Positions 45,701 through 54,809 of a DNA stretch of 55,826 bases are shown piece after piece (position 1 is the stretch's first letter; each line of letters starts with the position of its first letter). The position numbers and the translations under genes were made by a program. The stretch is from contig JAJRQG010000158.1 of assembly GCA_024280395.1 (NCBI GenBank), positions 1 through 55,826 of the forward strand, read 5' to 3'. This stretch comes from Gammaproteobacteria bacterium. GTDB taxonomy: Bacteria; Pseudomonadota; Gammaproteobacteria; Xanthomonadales; Marinicellaceae. Below the pieces are notes generated by a model. It had not been told where the DNA came from, made no database searches, and saw nothing but the letters and a program-made list of their open reading frames with translations.

Positions 45701-48652
45701 TGATACACTGAGTTGATTTTCAGGTACGCTTATCGAGTTGGGAGATGTTATGGTTGGACTTTCATTGGCATTGGTGACAGTAATTGATAAAGTTTGTGTG
45801 TCAATTTGGCTAGGTGTGCCATTATCTGTGGCAGTAATATCAACCACATAGGTATTTGTGCCTAAACTGCTAGAAGGATTTTCAAAATCTGGTGCGGTAT
45901 TAAAGACCAACACGCCTGTGTTGGCATCAACAGTTAACTTATCCATGTCTGCTCCAGTTATTGAGTAGGTAACTGTATCAGATTCTGGATCGGTTGCAGT
46001 AATAGTGATAACACTGGTCTGGTTCTCTGCTGCATTGACAGTGTTATTGGATGTAATTGTTGGCGCTTGATTACATAAGCCGCCATCGGTTATTGTCCAG
46101 AATGAAATACCGATGATGCTGGCACGAGCATCTTGAGCGGCTTGTGAACAATATTTTGAGTTACCGCCATTGAAAACCATGTTGGGCGATAAATAGTGGC
46201 TGCGCCATGAAATCAGCAAGGCATCATAATTGGCTGTTGATAGAGTTGCGCCTAAAAACATGTTATTAAAATTGCTCACTAAAATCACACTCCAAAAACT
46301 AATGTCCTTATCAAATGATCCGGCATTAAGAAACATTTGTGCCATACCCGTAATATTTTCAGTGTTCCATAACCATGAACCAGTACCTATGCCTCCAATT
46401 TTACTGGCATTGGCAAACATTTTATATAAACTTGTTACGCCTGATAAATCGGGTGTATCTTGTGCGTTATTGATGACATAAGTTGCACCTGAAAATGCAT
46501 TGGCCATAGAGGTCCAAGCAGTTGTTCCCCATTGTTCTATGGATACAATTTTATCTTTTTCACTCCCTTCATTAATAAATATACGGGGGAAAGTACCCAC
46601 AATTCTTACGGTGTGAATACCTGCACTGCCATAATTGTGGGTGGCATTGCCTGTTATCCCTGTTTCATCAATAATTGAATCATTGTTCCAATCAATATCA
46701 TAATTGTAGGTCGCATTGGAGAAAGTTGGAATGGTAATAGTGGTATCGCCAGCTGTGGTTTCCCATGTGGTGATAAAATAATCTGATGGTGAAATATCAA
46801 GCACATCTGTTACCGAAATGGTTAGCGTTTGCACCGTACTTGTTTGTGGAGAGCCATTATCTGTGGCAGTAATATCAACAATATAAGTGTTTGTGCCCAA
46901 ACTACTGATGGGGTTTTCAAAATCGGGGGCTGCATTAAAAGCCAATACTCCTGTATTGGCATTAATCGTTAACTTGTCCGCATCTGCTCCAGATATTGAA
47001 AATATGATGTTGTCATTCTCAGGATCTGTTGCAGTGACCGTAATAACGCTGGTTTGGTTTTCTACTACATCGACAGTGGAGCTGGATGTGATTGTGGGAA
47101 TTTGGTTTGAGCAAATTCCGCCATCATTTATGGTCCAGCCATCATTGGCAATGATTGAAGCACGTGCATCTTGAGCGGCTTGTAAGCAATAAATTGAGTT
47201 CCCTCCGTTAAAAGACTCGTTGGGTGATAAAGATTGTGCATCCCATGAAATTAATAATGCATCATAGTTGACATAGGACAAAGTAGCTCCAGTAAACATT
47301 CCGCCAAAATTGTTTACATTGGCGACATTCCATGAACTGATGTCTTGATCAAAACTTACCGCATTTTGAAACAGGTTAGCCATGCCCGTAATATTAGATG
47401 TATCCCAGTTCCAACTGCCTGTTCCATTGCCTATGTTGCTGGCATTTTTAAACATAGCAAACAAACTTTTTACACTGGATAGGTTGGGTGTGTCGGTTGC
47501 ATTGATAACTAAATTATTTGCGCCACTAAAAGCATTGTTCATTGTCTTCCAACGCGTTGTTCCCCATTGCTCAACGGACAATATTTTGTCTTTGTCACCA
47601 CTCTCATTAAAATAAATCCGAGGAAAATCACCCGCAATACGGATAGTCTTGATACCACCTAAGCCATAATTTATTTGAAAATTCCCCGTTACATTTTCAA
47701 AGTCAAAATTACCATTGTTGTTCGAATCAATACTGTAGTTATACCCTGTACCTGATGTCGGAATAGTAAAAGAGCTTGAACCAGAAGAACCAACAATAGT
47801 GGTATCAACAGTGATGATGAAATGATTGCTAGTAATGCTGGTATCACAATCGGGATCTAAACCTTGATCGGTAATGGTCCAGTTATAATTGGCAATAATT
47901 GCAGCATGGGCATTTTGGGCCTCAATAGAACAATATTTGGTAGAACCTGCGTTAAAATTTTGATTGGGTACCAAGGGTTGATTTGTCCAACCTGATAACA
48001 ACGCATCATAGTTATTTTGGGATAAGCTGGTCGCAAGAAACATATCGGTGAAATTAGAGACATTATAGACAGTCCAAGAGCCAATATCTGCATCAAATGT
48101 GGTGGCATAAGCAAACATCCGAGACATGTTGGTAATTGAGAATGTATCCCAATTCCAATTGGCATTGCCTAAACCTATATTTGGAGCATCAACAAACATG
48201 TAACTCAGATTTTGACACATAGATAAATCAGGTGTATCTTGAGCATTAACGACTAAATTTCTTGCTTCCGCAAATGCCAAGGAAAAGTCAGTCCATTGAT
48301 TGGTTCCCCATTGATCAATGCTGATAAGTTTTAAGGTATTATCTTCGTCCCCCAAAGAAATACGCGGAAAATCTCCAGAAATTCGGATAGTATGTATATT
48401 ACTACCACTTGGAAACCATAATTCATAATTCCCTGTTAACCCAGTCAAGTCAAAAATCCCATCATTATCGATATCAATATTATAGTTATATCCACTCCCT
48501 TCTGTTCCTATGATGAACTTACCAGCATTTGTGCCTAGACCTAGGCTGGTATCCCAAGTGAGGACAAAGTGGTCGCTGGGTGCTGCATATAATTTAAGCG
48601 ATAAAAGCAATAGGGTACTTAGTAAATTAATTTTAACAATGTTCGCTGACAT
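42701..48652 (-). CDS. Giant BspA-like (DUF285) / cadherin-repeat surface protein
   Basis: The product has 1,983 residues from the ATG with GAGGA upstream; a further upstream ATG at 48697 lacks these. After a signal peptide (VKINLLSTLLLLSLKLYAAP) come five copies of a ~245-residue module. Each has a PKD-like start (FITTWKTDNPG, YNVDWNGDGDF), the segment SIDQWGTNQW, BspA-type leucine-rich repeats (DTPDLS, MFxxATSFDxDISSWNV) and a two-cysteine end (YCSxxAQ...DGGLC). Six cadherin-like repeats are interspersed: one after module 2, four after module 3 and one after module 4. Near the end is IIFTNGFED, then an extra 85-residue tail. It is probably an adhesin. The divergent regulator at 48886 is its likely controller. 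Confidence 0.9.
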   Translation of the reverse strand: MSANIVKINLLSTLLLLSLKLYAAPSDHFVLTWDTSLGLGTNAGKFIIGTEGSGYNYNIDIDNDGIFDLTGLTGNYELWFPSGSNIHTIRISGDFPRISLGDEDNTLKLISIDQWGTNQWTDFSLAFAEARNLVVNAQDTPDLSMCQNLSYMFVDAPNIGLGNANWNWDTFSITNMSRMFAYATTFDADIGSWTVYNVSNFTDMFLATSLSQNNYDALLSGWTNQPLVPNQNFNAGSTKYCSIEAQNAHAAIIANYNWTITDQGLDPDCDTSITSNHFIITVDTTIVGSSGSSSFTIPTSGTGYNYSIDSNNNGNFDFENVTGNFQINYGLGGIKTIRIAGDFPRIYFNESGDKDKILSVEQWGTTRWKTMNNAFSGANNLVINATDTPNLSSVKSLFAMFKNASNIGNGTGSWNWDTSNITGMANLFQNAVSFDQDISSWNVANVNNFGGMFTGATLSYVNYDALLISWDAQSLSPNESFNGGNSIYCLQAAQDARASIIANDGWTINDGGICSNQIPTITSSSTVDVVENQTSVITVTATDPENDNIIFSISGADADKLTINANTGVLAFNAAPDFENPISSLGTNTYIVDITATDNGSPQTSTVQTLTISVTDVLDISPSDYFITTWETTAGDTTITIPTFSNATYNYDIDWNNDSIIDETGITGNATHNYGSAGIHTVRIVGTFPRIFINEGSEKDKIVSIEQWGTTAWTSMANAFSGATYVINNAQDTPDLSGVTSLYKMFANASKIGGIGTGSWLWNTENITGMAQMFLNAGSFDKDISFWSVILVSNFNNMFLGATLSTANYDALLISWRSHYLSPNMVFNGGNSKYCSQAAQDARASIIGISFWTITDGGLCNQAPTITSNNTVNAAENQTSVITITATDPESDTVTYSITGADMDKLTVDANTGVLVFNTAPDFENPSSSLGTNTYVVDITATDNGTPSQIDTQTLSITVTNANESPTITSPNSISVPENQLSVSTVTITDPESTVFSYSISGADAALFSIFSSASIRFNSPPDFENPSSTLGTNTYIVDVTVTDNGTPNLSDTQTLSITVTNVNEYPTITSSNSVNTPENQTHVITVTTIDPESDTINYSISGGVDAALFVIDANTGDLAFISAPDFEHPNSNGNTNTYRVAITATDNGTPNLDDTQSILITVTDVIENLPPTIDSPINITVAENQLSVTTVTATDPESDTVTFTISGGNDANLFDLNSTTGVLTFKLAPDYEIPNSSFLSNTYVIEVTATDDGSPIESSAQTLTINVSDVADYGPGDVFITTWKTDNPGTSNNTSITIPTNNATYAYNVDWNGDGDFEDADENIVYTGDATHDFTVAGTYTIKIGGLFPNIYFLNAGDREKILSIDQWGTNQWSSFVNAFAGAINLVNNAPDTPDLSQLTSLNSAFSGATSIGASTESGNWNWDTSTITNLTNIFRSATSFDQDLSGWDISQVTDFSFMFIFGGGDSLSYQNYDALLISWSAQATITNQTFHAGNAKYCSVAAQNAHDHLTNDLSWSIADGGLDANLCAIQAIQITSLPFANVLENQTSVIALTVLNPNATTLSFTISGGNDMNLFSISSTGIVTFNNPPNFENPISVSGTNDYFVEITVSDNSIPVQSDTQLLKVSVQDVIEFNSNELFVTTWKTDNPGLTNDSSIKIYANSLANFNYRVDWNGDGDFDDFEEDINYIGSATHDYGVAGTYTIKIFGDFPAINMQLNGDKEKLISIDQWGTNQWRSLTQAFDGAINVVNNAIDTPDLSLLSDISLMFSDATSIGNGNANWNWDTSTITDMSQLFTDATSFNENLSSWNIENVTNMGLAFRNVPLSTTNYDAILIAWNAQNLQPNILFNADISQYCSTDAVLARQNMIDTHGWFFTDNGLDPACALPEIIFTNGFEDLIVIKTSQKQVTYDFSKIIIDDLSELPKLIVSGLDINDSENMHIHIRNDLDVLQIRISHKFKEQWQFKQWQDINNLVLTTLYWEK

Positions 48653-48713
48653 TTGGTTTTCCTCTGGTGATTTTCTGTATAAGACAACTTTACACAAACC
48701 AAAAATAAAAAGC

Positions 48714-48741
48714 CTGACCGTTTGCTGACCATTTACTGACT
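48714..48741. promoter_or_regulatory. Three 11-base-spaced direct repeats, probable operator
   Basis: CTGACC (48714-48719), CTGACC (48725-48730) and CTGACT (48736-48741) repeat with an exact 11-base period and similar spacers (GTTTG, ATTTA). They lie 62-89 bases before the surface-protein start and between it and a winged-helix regulator gene. The arrangement is very like a pho box, where PhoB-type winged helices bind 7-base repeats every 11 bases. I infer it to be the binding site of the adjacent regulator. Confidence 0.6.
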
Positions 48742-48885
48742 ATTTATAAGTACTTGGTTTTATAGGTTTTTTAGTAGACTTATTGCTAACACTTTAAATT
48801 AGGCAATTTATTCTTTTAAGTTTTAGCTTCAATCAGTTAGTATAGATTTAATTGTTTTTTATGAAGTTGTCGGGATATAAAATAA

Positions 48886-51144
48886 ATGTTGCGTAAGATT
48901 AATGATTTTTCATACGATGAAACCAATGGATTGGTGGTTAAGAAAATTGAAGAACACCAACTGACCAAAATACAAAGAAAATTATTCAATTATTTTATTC
49001 AAAATCCCAAGGTTACTATTTCTAAACAAGTCTTAATGGATGAAGTTTGGGAACGTACGGTTACTGAAAATTCAATTGAAAAAACCTTATCAAAATTACG
49101 CAATGTGATTGAAGAAGACCCGAATAATCCTAAAATTTTAATCACGCATTTTGGACACGGCATAAGTTTTGAGGGCAATATCCAAGAAGCTTTAACTGAA
49201 ACGAGTGAAAAGCAGCTTCAAGAAAGCTCCTCTAAAAAAATATTTTATTTAATCCCCATCCTTTTAATTGCTATAGCTTTGATTGGTTGGCTTATGTTTC
49301 CAAAAATTGTTGAGCCAAAAATTAGAGTGATACAAAACCTAAGTAAAGAGCAGAGATTATTGATCTTACCTGTTGCCTTTGAAAATCAAGATGAAGAACA
49401 AAATGGTATCTATGGCCTAATCAAATCAACTTTTAACAATTTGGACAGCGAAGGGCAAGTTGTCTTTGATGAATCAGTTAAAAGCAGCAAAGAAATTATG
49501 GAAAAGCATTGGAAAATTGATCAAGACCTTGTCATGATGCATACCAATGTTAAGAAAAATGGTGAGGTTTATGATGCGATTATGGAGTTGACCAATGGCT
49601 TGAATTTGATTAAAACAGTAAAAATAAGCGCAAGCAATTTACCAGAATTAGCCCATGCTCAAATTAGATTTGTTGCTGATTTCCACCAAGGTATTCATGC
49701 TGAAAACTTAACAACCCCAAAACAAACCTTTTTAAAGGCACAGTCTTTGTTTGACAATAAAAATTTCCTAAAAGCCAAAGAACTTCTTGAACAGTTGATA
49801 AAGTCCAATGACAAAGATTATTCTGCACGCTTTTTATATGCACATACTTTATTTTGGTTGTTAGACTATAAGAAAAGTTTGGTTCAATTGGCCGTGTTAA
49901 AACAAACGCCTTATTATAAGAACAATGGTGCTTCTGTGGAAATATTAACTGCCGATATAAAGATGGCTCTTGGTGAAAACGTACAGATTATAGCTGACTT
50001 AACATCCTTTCTAAGCAGTCATTTGAAAATAGGTCAATTAAAAAAATCTAAAATCATGATACAACTGGCCAATGCCAATAGCGTCATTGGAAAAAATAAA
50101 GATGCTTTGAAATTCTTCAAACAAGCCATTATAAATTTGGATGAAAAATACAATCCTAAGATTTACGCGCTGAGTTATTTTGGGCAAGCACGCATGGCCA
50201 ATAATATTTCTATAAATACTGATGTTTATAAACTCTATGAAAAAGCCTTATATTATGCAAAGCTTAATAACAACATACAATACCAAGCCACAATTCTTGA
50301 TGCTATGTCTGCTGTATTGTTTTATAACAATCAGTGGAAAAAGGGGTTAAAGTTAAAAAGAGAATCTATAGCCTTGGTGGAAATCATTGATGATAAAAGT
50401 GAGTCTTTAGGCTCTGGACTTGGGGTTTTGGCCTCTTATTTAATTGAAAGAGGTCTTTATACCGAGGCACGAACAGTGGTAGATAGAATTGGCAGTATTG
50501 CACGAGAGATTAAATCTGATCATTTAACTTTAATTTTTTATCACTACGATGTTTCCATTGAGTTAATGTTACTCAATTATGATTATTGCGAAGATGAAAT
50601 TAAAAAAGGATACGAATTAGCCACAACAACCAATAACCTCGGTATGTTATTGAACAATGTGTTTTTACAAATGGAGTTATTGTTGGCTCGAAAAGACACA
50701 CTTAATTTCAAAGCCAAATGGGATGAAAGAAATCAATTGTTTGTGCAACCTGGACTGGATAGATACCAAATCTACATGGATTTATATTTGGCTCGGTATT
50801 ATAAAGAAATAGGTGATAAGGATAATACAGTAGCTTTAATTAGTAAAGTATCAGAATTGGCTAAACAAACAGGCGACATGAAATTTTTAACCGATGCGCA
50901 AAATACCTTGGCTCAGTTATACTTAAAAGACAATCCAGAAATGGCCCTAGAAATTTTAAATGCTATTGAACAATACAATCCCAATCCTAACCCCTATTTA
51001 GAAATTAAAGCAGAAGCATTAAATCTATTGGGTAGAAATATTGAAGCTTTAACACTAATTACAGAAGCAAAAGCGGCTTATAACGAAGCGTGGAATCCTG
51101 AAAATCAAGCGTTGTTAGAGTTGTTGCAAAGTCAATTGAATTAA
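48886..51144 (+). CDS. CadC/ToxR-like membrane winged-helix regulator with TPR domain
   Basis: The 752-residue protein has three parts. Residues 1-100 form an OmpR/PhoB-type winged helix (EEHQLTKIQRKLFNYFIQNP, LMDEVWERTVTENSIEKTLS, ITHFGHGISF). A membrane helix spans about 119-138 (IFYLIPILLIAIALIGWLMF). About 600 residues of periplasmic TPR-like helical repeats follow. CadC and ToxR regulate from the membrane in the same way, sensing with the periplasmic part. It is divergent from the giant surface protein, with phased direct repeats between. There is no phospho-acceptor domain. It overlaps the convergent ispB by four bases. Confidence 0.87.
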   Translation: MLRKINDFSYDETNGLVVKKIEEHQLTKIQRKLFNYFIQNPKVTISKQVLMDEVWERTVTENSIEKTLSKLRNVIEEDPNNPKILITHFGHGISFEGNIQEALTETSEKQLQESSSKKIFYLIPILLIAIALIGWLMFPKIVEPKIRVIQNLSKEQRLLILPVAFENQDEEQNGIYGLIKSTFNNLDSEGQVVFDESVKSSKEIMEKHWKIDQDLVMMHTNVKKNGEVYDAIMELTNGLNLIKTVKISASNLPELAHAQIRFVADFHQGIHAENLTTPKQTFLKAQSLFDNKNFLKAKELLEQLIKSNDKDYSARFLYAHTLFWLLDYKKSLVQLAVLKQTPYYKNNGASVEILTADIKMALGENVQIIADLTSFLSSHLKIGQLKKSKIMIQLANANSVIGKNKDALKFFKQAIINLDEKYNPKIYALSYFGQARMANNISINTDVYKLYEKALYYAKLNNNIQYQATILDAMSAVLFYNNQWKKGLKLKRESIALVEIIDDKSESLGSGLGVLASYLIERGLYTEARTVVDRIGSIAREIKSDHLTLIFYHYDVSIELMLLNYDYCEDEIKKGYELATTTNNLGMLLNNVFLQMELLLARKDTLNFKAKWDERNQLFVQPGLDRYQIYMDLYLARYYKEIGDKDNTVALISKVSELAKQTGDMKFLTDAQNTLAQLYLKDNPEMALEILNAIEQYNPNPNPYLEIKAEALNLLGRNIEALTLITEAKAAYNEAWNPENQALLELLQSQLN

Positions 51145-52139
51145 TTGTTCCTATGACAAGAAAAATCACACAAAAACAACAAGGCATTTTTGGCTTCACT
51201 TTCAGGTAAATCAACCAATTGTTCTTTTGCCAATTGTGCAAAGTTATTGGCCTTTTCTTGGGTGTATTGTAAGGCAGGAGTTTCATTGATGCGTTTTTGT
51301 ATGGTTTTTAGGTGTTTGGTGGATTGTGATTTTATCGCATCAGATATGATTTGTTTATCGTCAGTTGTACCGTGTTCTAAGAGGTAAATTAGTGGTAATG
51401 TCAACTTGCCTTCGGCCAAATCATCACCAATATTCTTGTCCAATTCATCGTTCTCTAATGAATAATCCAACATATCGTCAGCAATTTGAAATGCCATGCC
51501 TAGATATTTTCCGTAATTGGCCATTTTCTGTATTAAATCTTTATTATCAATACTGATTAAGGCTGATAATTCACAACCGGCTTCAAATAATTGGGCCGTT
51601 TTGTTTTGAATGATTTGGTAATATTGTTGTTCAGTGATGTCTAAATTGCCAATGCTTAATAACTGTAATACTTCCCCTTCGGAAATGGTATTGGTGGCAT
51701 TGGCCAGTATGTCCATTACTTCTAGGTTTTCGATGGTGACCATCATTTGGAAAGCGCGTGAGTACAAGAAATCACCGACCAAAACACTGGCAGAATTGCC
51801 CCAAACTTCATTGGCTGTTTTGTTGCCACGGCGCATGTCTGATTCATCAACTACATCATCGTGTAATAAGGTTGCTGTGTGAATAAATTCAACAATCGCT
51901 GCCAATTGTATGTGTTTTTTACCTTTGTAACCCAAGGCTTGTGCCATTAAAACCACAAGTATAGGACGTAAGCGCTTGCCGCCGCTGTTGATAATATAGG
52001 TTGATATCTGTTTTATGAGGACCACATGAGAATCTAAACTGTTTCGGATAGTAGTATTGACCAATTGCATATCACTGTTGGTGATTTTTAAAACATCTTC
52101 GATGTTATTACAGGAGTTGTTTGCGCTGTTGTTTGACAA
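51141..52139 (-). CDS. ispB: Octaprenyl diphosphate synthase
   Basis: The 332-residue trans-prenyltransferase makes the ubiquinone side chain used by UbiA (4623-5498). The first aspartate-rich motif is DDVVDES (94-100), with GGKRLRP at 53-59; the second is in QIADDMLDYSLEND. The frame starts with TTG at 52139. The alternative ATG at residue 24 would remove residues that align with the E. coli N-terminus (IEDVLKITNSDMQLVNTTI), so the TTG start is preferred. It is not next to rplU-rpmA, where it sits in many relatives. Confidence 0.93.
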   Translation of the reverse strand: MSNNSANNSCNNIEDVLKITNSDMQLVNTTIRNSLDSHVVLIKQISTYIINSGGKRLRPILVVLMAQALGYKGKKHIQLAAIVEFIHTATLLHDDVVDESDMRRGNKTANEVWGNSASVLVGDFLYSRAFQMMVTIENLEVMDILANATNTISEGEVLQLLSIGNLDITEQQYYQIIQNKTAQLFEAGCELSALISIDNKDLIQKMANYGKYLGMAFQIADDMLDYSLENDELDKNIGDDLAEGKLTLPLIYLLEHGTTDDKQIISDAIKSQSTKHLKTIQKRINETPALQYTQEKANNFAQLAKEQLVDLPESEAKNALLFLCDFSCHRNN

Positions 52140-52248
52140 TATTCTAAAGGCAATTATAAAAATTGATATTATACTGAAAATATGAATTATTACTTGGATT
52201 TATGATTTAAAACGCTATATTAGTCACAACTAAATAAACATAATCTTT

Positions 52249-53421
52249 ATGTCGTCAATCACGGGTCTCAATTCAACCGAAAAAAAAGCAGCGGTTTCTA
52301 TCGCATTGTTGATTGCTTTGCGTATGTATGGCTTATTTCTTATCATGCCTGTGTTTTCTGTTTATGCCAAATCATTGCCTGATTCAACACCTTTGCTTAT
52401 TGGCTTGGCACTGGGGATATACGGCCTAACCCAGGCTATATTACAAATTCCCTTGGGCTTAGCCTCTGATTTTTTTGGTCGCAAGAAAATCCTCACCCTT
52501 GGTTTATTGACATTCATTGCTGGTAGCATTATCGCTGCACTTTCCACAACTATTTATGGCATTGTTTTGGGACGAGCGATACAAGGAATGGGCGCTATTT
52601 CTTCAACGGGTATGGCATTGGTGGCTGATGTTTCTCGACCCGAACAACGCACCAAAATGATGGCAACTATTGGTATGAGTATCGGCATGGCGTTCATGTT
52701 GGCATTTATTACAGGTCCTATTTTGTATGGGTGGTTTGGTATGTCGGGCTTGTTTTGGATTACTGCTGGACTGGCCACTTTGGCGCTGATTCAATTACAT
52801 GTATTTGTTGAAGAACCCAAGAAGCACATAAAAAAAGGATTTAGTTTCAAAGAGTTGTTTTATACGCTAAAAGACATGAGTTTAATCTCTCTTAATTTGT
52901 CGGTGTTTGTTTTGCATGCAGTGATGACTGCAGTTTTTGTGGTCTTACCATTGATATTGGTCGAACAATTGGACTTTGCAGCAAAACAACATTGGAAGAT
53001 GTATTTGCCCGTGTTATTGGTGTCCATGGTATTTTTCATCCCGATGATTATCATCCATGAAAAACGCAAAAAATATTTTCAGTTCGTTGCCATGGCATTG
53101 TTCGGTTTGGTCTTGTCACAAGTGATGTTGGGACTGTTTCATTCCAGCTTGATGGTTATTTCTGCCATGATGGTGGTTTACTTTGCTTTCTTCAACTTTT
53201 TAGAAGCAGCCATGCCTGCCATGTTGTCGCGTATTGCAGGTGAAAAATACCGTGGTGCTGCCATGGGTGGTTATTCAACATCACAGTTTTTAGGCGCGTT
53301 TGTGGGTTCATCTTTAGCTGGCATGATGATGCAAAGCAGTTATACCCATGTTTTTTATGGAACTTCAGTTTTGGTGTTTCTTGCTGCTTTGGCAATTTTC
53401 TTAGTTAGACAAAAAGATTAG
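52249..53421 (+). CDS. MFS transporter of the YajR-like group
   Basis: The 390-residue protein has 12 predicted membrane helices. MFS motif A appears as GLASDFFGRKKIL after helix 2, and LGRAIQGMGAISSTGMALVAD is the motif typical of drug/H+ antiporters. The segment LRMYGLFLIMPVFSVYAKSL resembles YajR, but the C-terminal YAM domain of E. coli YajR is absent. The substrate is unknown. It is divergent from ispB by about 110 bases. Confidence 0.88.
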   Translation: MSSITGLNSTEKKAAVSIALLIALRMYGLFLIMPVFSVYAKSLPDSTPLLIGLALGIYGLTQAILQIPLGLASDFFGRKKILTLGLLTFIAGSIIAALSTTIYGIVLGRAIQGMGAISSTGMALVADVSRPEQRTKMMATIGMSIGMAFMLAFITGPILYGWFGMSGLFWITAGLATLALIQLHVFVEEPKKHIKKGFSFKELFYTLKDMSLISLNLSVFVLHAVMTAVFVVLPLILVEQLDFAAKQHWKMYLPVLLVSMVFFIPMIIIHEKRKKYFQFVAMALFGLVLSQVMLGLFHSSLMVISAMMVVYFAFFNFLEAAMPAMLSRIAGEKYRGAAMGGYSTSQFLGAFVGSSLAGMMMQSSYTHVFYGTSVLVFLAALAIFLVRQKD

Positions 53422-53457
53422 TTAGGCAAAAATAGGTTTTATTTTTTTAATTGTTTT

Positions 53458-53466
53458 TGCTATAAT
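53458..53466 (+). promoter_or_regulatory. Extended -10 promoter of ssb
   Basis: TGCTATAAT is a perfect extended -10 element (53458-53466). The -35 is weak, as usual for such promoters. It gives a leader of about 65 bases, and AGGAGAG stands before the ssb ATG. No LexA box is evident. Confidence 0.6.
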
Positions 53467-53538
53467 CCTAGGTTCTTAAGCGATTGTTGAATGATCAACA
53501 ATTATACATAAATCCGTAAATTATACAGGAGAGTCAAA

Positions 53539-54090
53539 ATGGCTAGAGGCATCAATAAAGTTATCATCGTAGGAAATCTAGGACAAGATCCAGAAGTACG
53601 CTACACCACAGGTGGAGCTGCAGTTACAAACATATCAGTTGCCACATCAGAACAATGGAAAGACAAAAGTAGTGGTGAAGACGTAGTCAAAACCGAATGG
53701 CACCGCATCGTATTTTTTGGCCGCTTGGCAGAAATTGCAGGTGAATATCTAAAACGTGGTAGTAAAGTTTATATTGAAGGTAAGCTACAAACCCGTAAAT
53801 GGCAAGACCAAAACAACCAAGACCGTTACACCACAGAAATTGTCGCCAACGAAATGCAAATGCTGGATTCTAGACAAGGCAGTGGTGGTCAAGGACAATT
53901 TGGCGGTGGACAAGCACCAGCTGCACCAAAAACCAACAATCCACCTCAGCAAAATCAAGGCGGACAACAAGGTGGCGGTTATCAAAATAACCAAAGCAAC
54001 AACCAAGGCCAAGCAGGCCCTCAAAACAATCAACCTCCAGCTCAACAACCCCCTGCGTTTGATGACTTTGATGATGATATACCTTTTTAA
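53539..54090 (+). CDS. ssb: Single-stranded DNA-binding protein
   Basis: The 183-residue protein has an N-terminal OB fold (residues 1-110; [40 protein letters not shown]), a glycine/glutamine/asparagine-rich linker, and the C-terminal tip DFDDDIPF that recruits repair and replication enzymes. It forms tetramers in the family. It is followed by a clear terminator, and it has its own extended -10 promoter. Confidence 0.98.
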   Translation: MARGINKVIIVGNLGQDPEVRYTTGGAAVTNISVATSEQWKDKSSGEDVVKTEWHRIVFFGRLAEIAGEYLKRGSKVYIEGKLQTRKWQDQNNQDRYTTEIVANEMQMLDSRQGSGGQGQFGGGQAPAAPKTNNPPQQNQGGQQGGGYQNNQSNNQGQAGPQNNQPPAQQPPAFDDFDDDIPF

Positions 54091-54121
54091 TTGAAAATGG
54101 AAAGTTGAAAATTGAAAACGA

Positions 54122-54147
54122 AAAAGCTCTGAAACTCAGGGCTTTTT
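54122..54147 (+). terminator. Rho-independent terminator after ssb
   Basis: AAAAGCTCTGA (54122-54132) pairs with TCAGGGCTTTT (54136-54146) with one G-U pair, and the T run continues to 54147. It lies about 32 bases past the ssb stop. Confidence 0.88.
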
Positions 54148-54186
54148 TATTTTTCAGAGATTTCTTAAAATACCCGAGGATTTTAT

Positions 54187-54747
54187 ATGAGTAACAGACC
54201 CGTGATTGAAACAGAAAGAGTTGTATTGGAAATTTTGTCTCCTGAGCAGGCTGTGCTGATGCAGGAATATTATTTAGACAATGCAGAACATTTGTTGAAG
54301 TGGGAACCTGCTAGAGATGACTATTTTTTCACGTTAGAAAATTGGCAAAAATTGTTGCATCGAAATATTGAGTTGTACAATGGAGGTAAGGCTTTGATGT
54401 TCTCTGTTTTGAATAAAGAAAGAACACAGGTTATAGGTACTTGTAATTTTAACAATATAGTTCAAGGCGTATTTCAAGCATGCTATTTGGGTTATTCGAT
54501 TGGAGAATCCTTTCAAGGAAAAGGTCTAATGTTCGAAAGTTTGAATGCGGGAATTGCCTATATATTCAATGAAGTGGGTTTACATCGGGTTATGGCAAAT
54601 TACATACCAGGTAATATCCGTAGTGGTGCTTTGCTTTCACGTTTAGGTTTTGAAAAAGAAGGTGTGGCTAAATCGTATTTAAAAATCGCTGGCCAATGGC
54701 AAGATCACATTCTCACCTCTAAAATAAATCCTACTAAATCAATATAA
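54187..54747 (+). CDS. RimJ/RimL-type GNAT N-acetyltransferase
   Basis: The 186-residue acetyltransferase belongs to the RimJ group, which acetylates the N-terminal alanine of ribosomal protein S5. The features are ETERVVLEILSPEQAVLMQE, the acetyl-CoA loop YSIGESFQGKGLMFESL and the late NIRSGALLSRLGFEKEGVAK. The true substrate cannot be proven from sequence; closely related GNATs act on small molecules. It lies alone, convergent with the last gene. Confidence 0.85.
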   Translation: MSNRPVIETERVVLEILSPEQAVLMQEYYLDNAEHLLKWEPARDDYFFTLENWQKLLHRNIELYNGGKALMFSVLNKERTQVIGTCNFNNIVQGVFQACYLGYSIGESFQGKGLMFESLNAGIAYIFNEVGLHRVMANYIPGNIRSGALLSRLGFEKEGVAKSYLKIAGQWQDHILTSKINPTKSI

Positions 54748-54809
54748 TTCTACGCCCACGAAAAAGTATAATTTTTTCTTGATCTCACTTTTCAAATTAA
54801 TCAGTTATA

